64,000 nucleotides of DNA from Clusia tigrina (taxonomy: Eukaryota; Arthropoda; Insecta; Diptera; Clusiidae), in NCBI GenBank assembly GCA_920105625.2, contig OV050030.1:61548322-61612321 (forward strand). The letters run 5' to 3'. A program made the translations under genes and the position numbers. A model generated the notes under the pieces. That model was not told the DNA's origin and searched no databases. It was given only the letters and a program-made list of their open reading frames with translations. This document shows positions 60,934 to 64,000 of the stretch, piece by piece. The stretch's first letter is position 1, and each line of letters starts with the position of its first letter.

Positions 60934-62625
60934 TCACAATAGTTTGGCTGCAAATAGAAATGCCAAACTAACATACACTTTGTAAACAAAAAAGTAAACA
61001 TTACAGTGAAATATTCAAAATAGCAACAGTTATTACTTTATATGAAACATTTTTCGGTGAAATTTATATAACAATATATTTCAAATATATTGGCGCAAAT
61101 ACTTAATTTAAATTGCAATTATTTCTATTAGAAAACCGCCCATCGTAAATGGTAAATGGAATAAATCAAATACATTTCTGCTATTATCGACGATTCCTCG
61201 TGATGTTGTGACTTCTATAAGTATATTTGAGGAGTAAGGAAAGAGTTTTCCTTATTCCCATCTACTGTACGCGGGTCTTCTGCGATCACACTTAGAACCT
61301 GTTTGGACACACAGCTTTCTACCAAAAGTTTCTCCAAAATCTACAGCTTTAATATCCTCTTTAAATAACTGCGATTGATCTTTTTTACCATTATGAGATG
61401 CGACTACATTTTGCTCTTGGAGTAGCTTAGCGACAATCTTTTTATTTTCTCTCCTTTCAACGCGTTGAATACGCCTGGATTTTCAAAAGTCGTTTTGAAA
61501 ATTGTTGGCGCAGCGCCGCGGTTCAACAATCTCCGTGTAGTGAAGCCTGGAAGAATTGTAGAATTTCATCAATACGAATGCAATTTAAATAATGTATATT
61601 TTACCCATTTGACACTTCAACCTATTTGCAAAGTCATCACTTGTGAAATGATCCATGCAAATGAAGCTGGTCTTCAGATTGAACACTTTTTCAAAACAGT
61701 AGCATCGGCCGGAAAGGTGAAAAAACTGCACTCTGACGCTTTACTTTCATTCCAGTTATTCAAAGCTGCCACCGCATTTCATTTATCAAAATTGTCTCTT
61801 TACTATCTTATTTATTTAATTATTTATTAAAAATACACTATCCGTACTATGTGTTTATTACTACTGTGACGTCACAGACCAGCAACGAAATGCCAAACTC
61901 AGAAAGAAAATAATAACGGCCTGCGCAATGCACTATCTTCTCTATCATTCTTGCTCACACACGGTGTGAGCCTAAGAACTCTATCGAAAATATTGTGCAT
62001 GGGCGCTCGGCCGCTGAGCTTGACCAACCAAGTGGAAGTCGCTCTCAACCAAATGAGCAGTCTGCAAGCATAGAGATTATGCCGGCCTATCATCAACAAC
62101 AGCAACCAACAGGTATATTTAATGTTATACGTCCGACTGCGGAACTACCAACAACAAGTTTCGTATGTCTGAAAATTTGAAGAGCAAAACCAAAGACAAT
62201 ATACAACAATACTATGCAAATCGCTCTTTAGCAAACAGGGGAAATGTCACGCATGGAATCGCCGTGGAACTGCTGTCAAAATATAACATTTTTCTGCTAA
62301 AAATGATTATAACAGCGGCATGTTAACAGTGAATTTAATAAGAAATTTGAAAAAATTTAATTCCAAACAAAAAATTTATAAAATTTCTAAATTATTATTC
62401 AAATCCTTTTTTTTTTGTTCAAATATTTTTTGCTGTATACAATATATATTTTAATAAATAAATTACTATTGTTACGTTAATTTCATTTTGAATATGCCTA
62501 TATATGAAACTGCATCGTGGTCAATGTTGGACAAAGACACATATGTAGTTCAATAAACGTTCTGCTGTTGGATTAATGATTTCAAAACAGTTGCACGCCC
62601 TAAAATGTCGCAAAAAAGCTAAAAC
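60934..62625. other. Unassigned region
   Basis: The 121-residue plus frame 61465-61830 and the 61-residue frame 61995-62180 (ending near TGIFNVIRPTAELPTTSF) have no motif I can identify. Two palindromes near 61862 and 61953 are listed separately. Nothing else was seen. Confidence 0.35.
61862..61971. promoter_or_regulatory. Two palindromic sites (CRE-like and GTGTGAGC)
   Basis: CTGTGACGTCACAG at 61862-61875 is a perfect 14-bp palindrome with a TGACGTCA core, the binding form of CREB/ATF-type bZIP factors. GCTCACAC...GTGTGAGC at 61953-61971 has 8-bp arms around three bases. No gene is attached, so a regulatory role is a guess. Confidence 0.3.
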
Positions 62626-62634
62626 ATTGCACGC

Positions 62635-62712
62635 ATCTGAAGCGCAAGTGGGAAAGGGTTGGTGGTCTGTCAGCCTTTACGGTGCCGGTTTCAAACCAGC
62701 AGAGGATTATAT
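62635..62712 (+). repeat. tRNA-like segment, possible SINE head
   Basis: AGCGCAAGTGGGA (A-box-like) is followed 35-40 bp later by GGTTTCAAACC (B-box-like, 62689-62699), whose arms can form a 4-of-5 pair T stem. Acceptor ends do not pair, so it is not a working tRNA. A second B-box-like AGTTCAAGTCC lies at about 62860. Confidence 0.35.
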
Positions 62713-63080
62713 TTTTTAATTGTTCATCTTTTTTTAAAGTAAATTAATAATTATTTTTATAATCTTACTTATAATCTTATAATTAATCTTACTGAACTAC
62801 ATTTAATTGCTGCTGCCAGAAATGAAATTTACATACGATGTAAAGGCTTTGGAGTTTAAGTTCAAGTCCTACCAGGGACACCACTTTAAAAAAAAAACGC
62901 ACCAATACCTCAAAGGTGGTGTGGAAAAGAGTTCAAAAACTTTTTAAATTTTTATTAGATTTATCACTTGAATATTTTGTTAAATTTTAAATTTCATCAT
63001 ACTACATCGCTACCAGTGTTTTTCTATAGCAGCCATGAAATATTTTATTATAATGCCAATAATAAAACGATGGATAATTA

Positions 63081-63450
63081 ATGGAAAATAAATATAAAAA
63101 ATTTAAATACATCTGCAAAATTCTAGCGTTTACTACCAGAACAATAAAATCCAATCTAACAATGTACTTGTACGGAAATGCAACAACTTCCAGAAATTGC
63201 ACATTATCATTGACGAACGAAATGTTTGGATTAGATTTTGTGAAATATATGAGCTTCTTCAGACGAAAAGCGCAAAAGCATCACAAAACTAACTTCACCA
63301 AAGCAATTGAAATCGCACATGAATTTATGTATGTGAGTTAAGAATCACCGTTATGACTATTTTTAGAAAATATAAATTTCATTCTTGCAGTATTCTGTTA
63401 TAGCAGCAGCAATTAAATATGGTTCAGCAAAATTATTTAAAACTGAATAA
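63081..63450 (+). CDS. Two-exon ORF of unknown function
   Basis: An 84-codon frame from ATG 63081 ends at 63332 with the donor GTGAGT. A 58-bp intron (63333-63390) closes with TTCTTGCAG, and exon 2 (63391-63450) adds YSVIAAAIKYGSAKLFKTE and a stop, with phase kept. The predicted 104-residue protein is basic (NKYKKFKYICK at the start, FFRRKAQKHHKTNF in the middle). I recognise no domain. An in-frame stop lies just upstream of the ATG. The correct phase and canonical sites support a real or recently real gene, perhaps the last exons of a longer one. Confidence 0.4.
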
Positions 63451-63842
63451 TTTATGTAACTGTTTTGCAAATTAATATTAATAATTATATTCATTTACTA
63501 ATTACACAATTCATTCAATAAGGTCACATACTCAGAATCATGAAGCAGTAAGAAGTTTTTGCACTTTTTTATTAGTTTCCATAACCCAAGTCTCCACGTC
63601 AAAGCGAATGATGTACTTAGTTGCCAGTTGTAGTATTTCGCATGGCGTTTGTGAAAAAAGATGCAAGCAAGTAGACTTGGGTAAGCCCTGCCCAGATCAT
63701 GTTGACATTTTTTAAGTAAATGTCAAATGAAATGGACAAAAAGACGCACCTTATATTAAAATATGTTTTACTAAACATTATTTATCCTAATACAAATTTC
63801 AAATTTCTTTGATTTTCAAATACTTGAAGTTCCTTTACTTTT

Positions 63843-64000
63843 AAAAAAGGTTATACTATGCTTTTAAGAGGGGTTGCAATTTAAAGAAGGAGGCGTGGTA
63901 GGTAAGGCCATATATATACAAATCTGATCAGAATCACTTTCTAAGCAATTTTTATGTTATCCGTTCGTCTGTCCGTCTGTGGCCGCTTTTTTTCTACACC
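63843..64000 (+). repeat. Family R interspersed repeat, 5' part (copy 4, cut by window end)
   Basis: Matches 41092-41230 closely: GAGGGGTTGCAATTTAAAGA, AGGAGGCGTGGTAGGTA and the pyrimidine-rich CCGTTCGTCTGTCCGTCTG. Confidence 0.75.

Noticed and set aside
62635..62712. Functional tRNA gene
   Set aside because: The acceptor stem does not pair and the anticodon stem is poor. Only the internal promoter boxes resemble a tRNA.

Overview
The window is eukaryotic. It is AT-rich, has short spliced exons, and consists almost entirely of transposable elements (TEs) in various stages of decay. The mix (Jockey-clade and RNase H-bearing non-LTR elements, a copia element primed by the internal half of initiator tRNA-Met, several mariner/Tc1 families, Helitron helicases, hAT and fold-back MITEs, long (TA)n arrays) fits a brachyceran fly, most likely a tephritid. 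The genus cannot be read from the sequence. I recognise no complete host gene. Two or three short spliced or signal-anchor-like ORFs are the only candidates.

Layout. 1-3.6 kb: fragment of a GC-box-rich repeat (family R), a 30-bp minisatellite, an (AT)n tract, then nothing. 3.65-12.7 kb: a minus-strand nest made of a broken non-LTR element, a 5'-truncated mariner, and Jockey copy J1 with a dead RT motif and a nested Tc1-like element. 14.0-15.0 kb: a rearranged mariner (family B). 15.33-16.69 kb: an unclassified element whose arms are arrays of the palindrome AGCGCT and whose centre is an open four-exon gene with a DUF4806-like product. 16.9-18.2 kb: Helitron-type helicase remains split by a P-element-like fragment. 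20.1-24.8 kb: Jockey copy J2, with a nearly intact RT. 25.3-29.0 kb: an I-like element with RNase H, disrupted by a DD41D transposon. 29.1-37.3 kb: a CR1-like element split by a copia element. The copia polyprotein is uninterrupted, but its 5' LTR is missing and its primer-binding site is cut.

38.3-40.1 kb: a deleted mariner (family A) inside about 1 kb of TA repeat. 41.1-42.4 kb: the fullest copy of family R, split by a hAT MITE. 42.4-46.4 kb: transposon gene fragments, a TIR MITE, and a fold-back MITE that received a second family A mariner. 47.1-49.3 kb: a decayed LOA-like element. 50.3-54.6 kb: a mariner B fragment followed by a degenerate Helitron (Rep and helicase). 55.6-58.4 kb: Jockey, mariner and unknown transposon fragments. 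58.4-64 kb: mostly featureless, with a third mariner B copy, a tRNA-like segment, a two-exon ORF and the start of another family R copy.

The genes do not form a pathway. The history is of serial insertion, with most elements sitting inside older ones, followed by microhomology-driven deletion. The most unusual unit is the AGCGCT element with its intact spliced DUF4806-like gene and no recognisable transposase.
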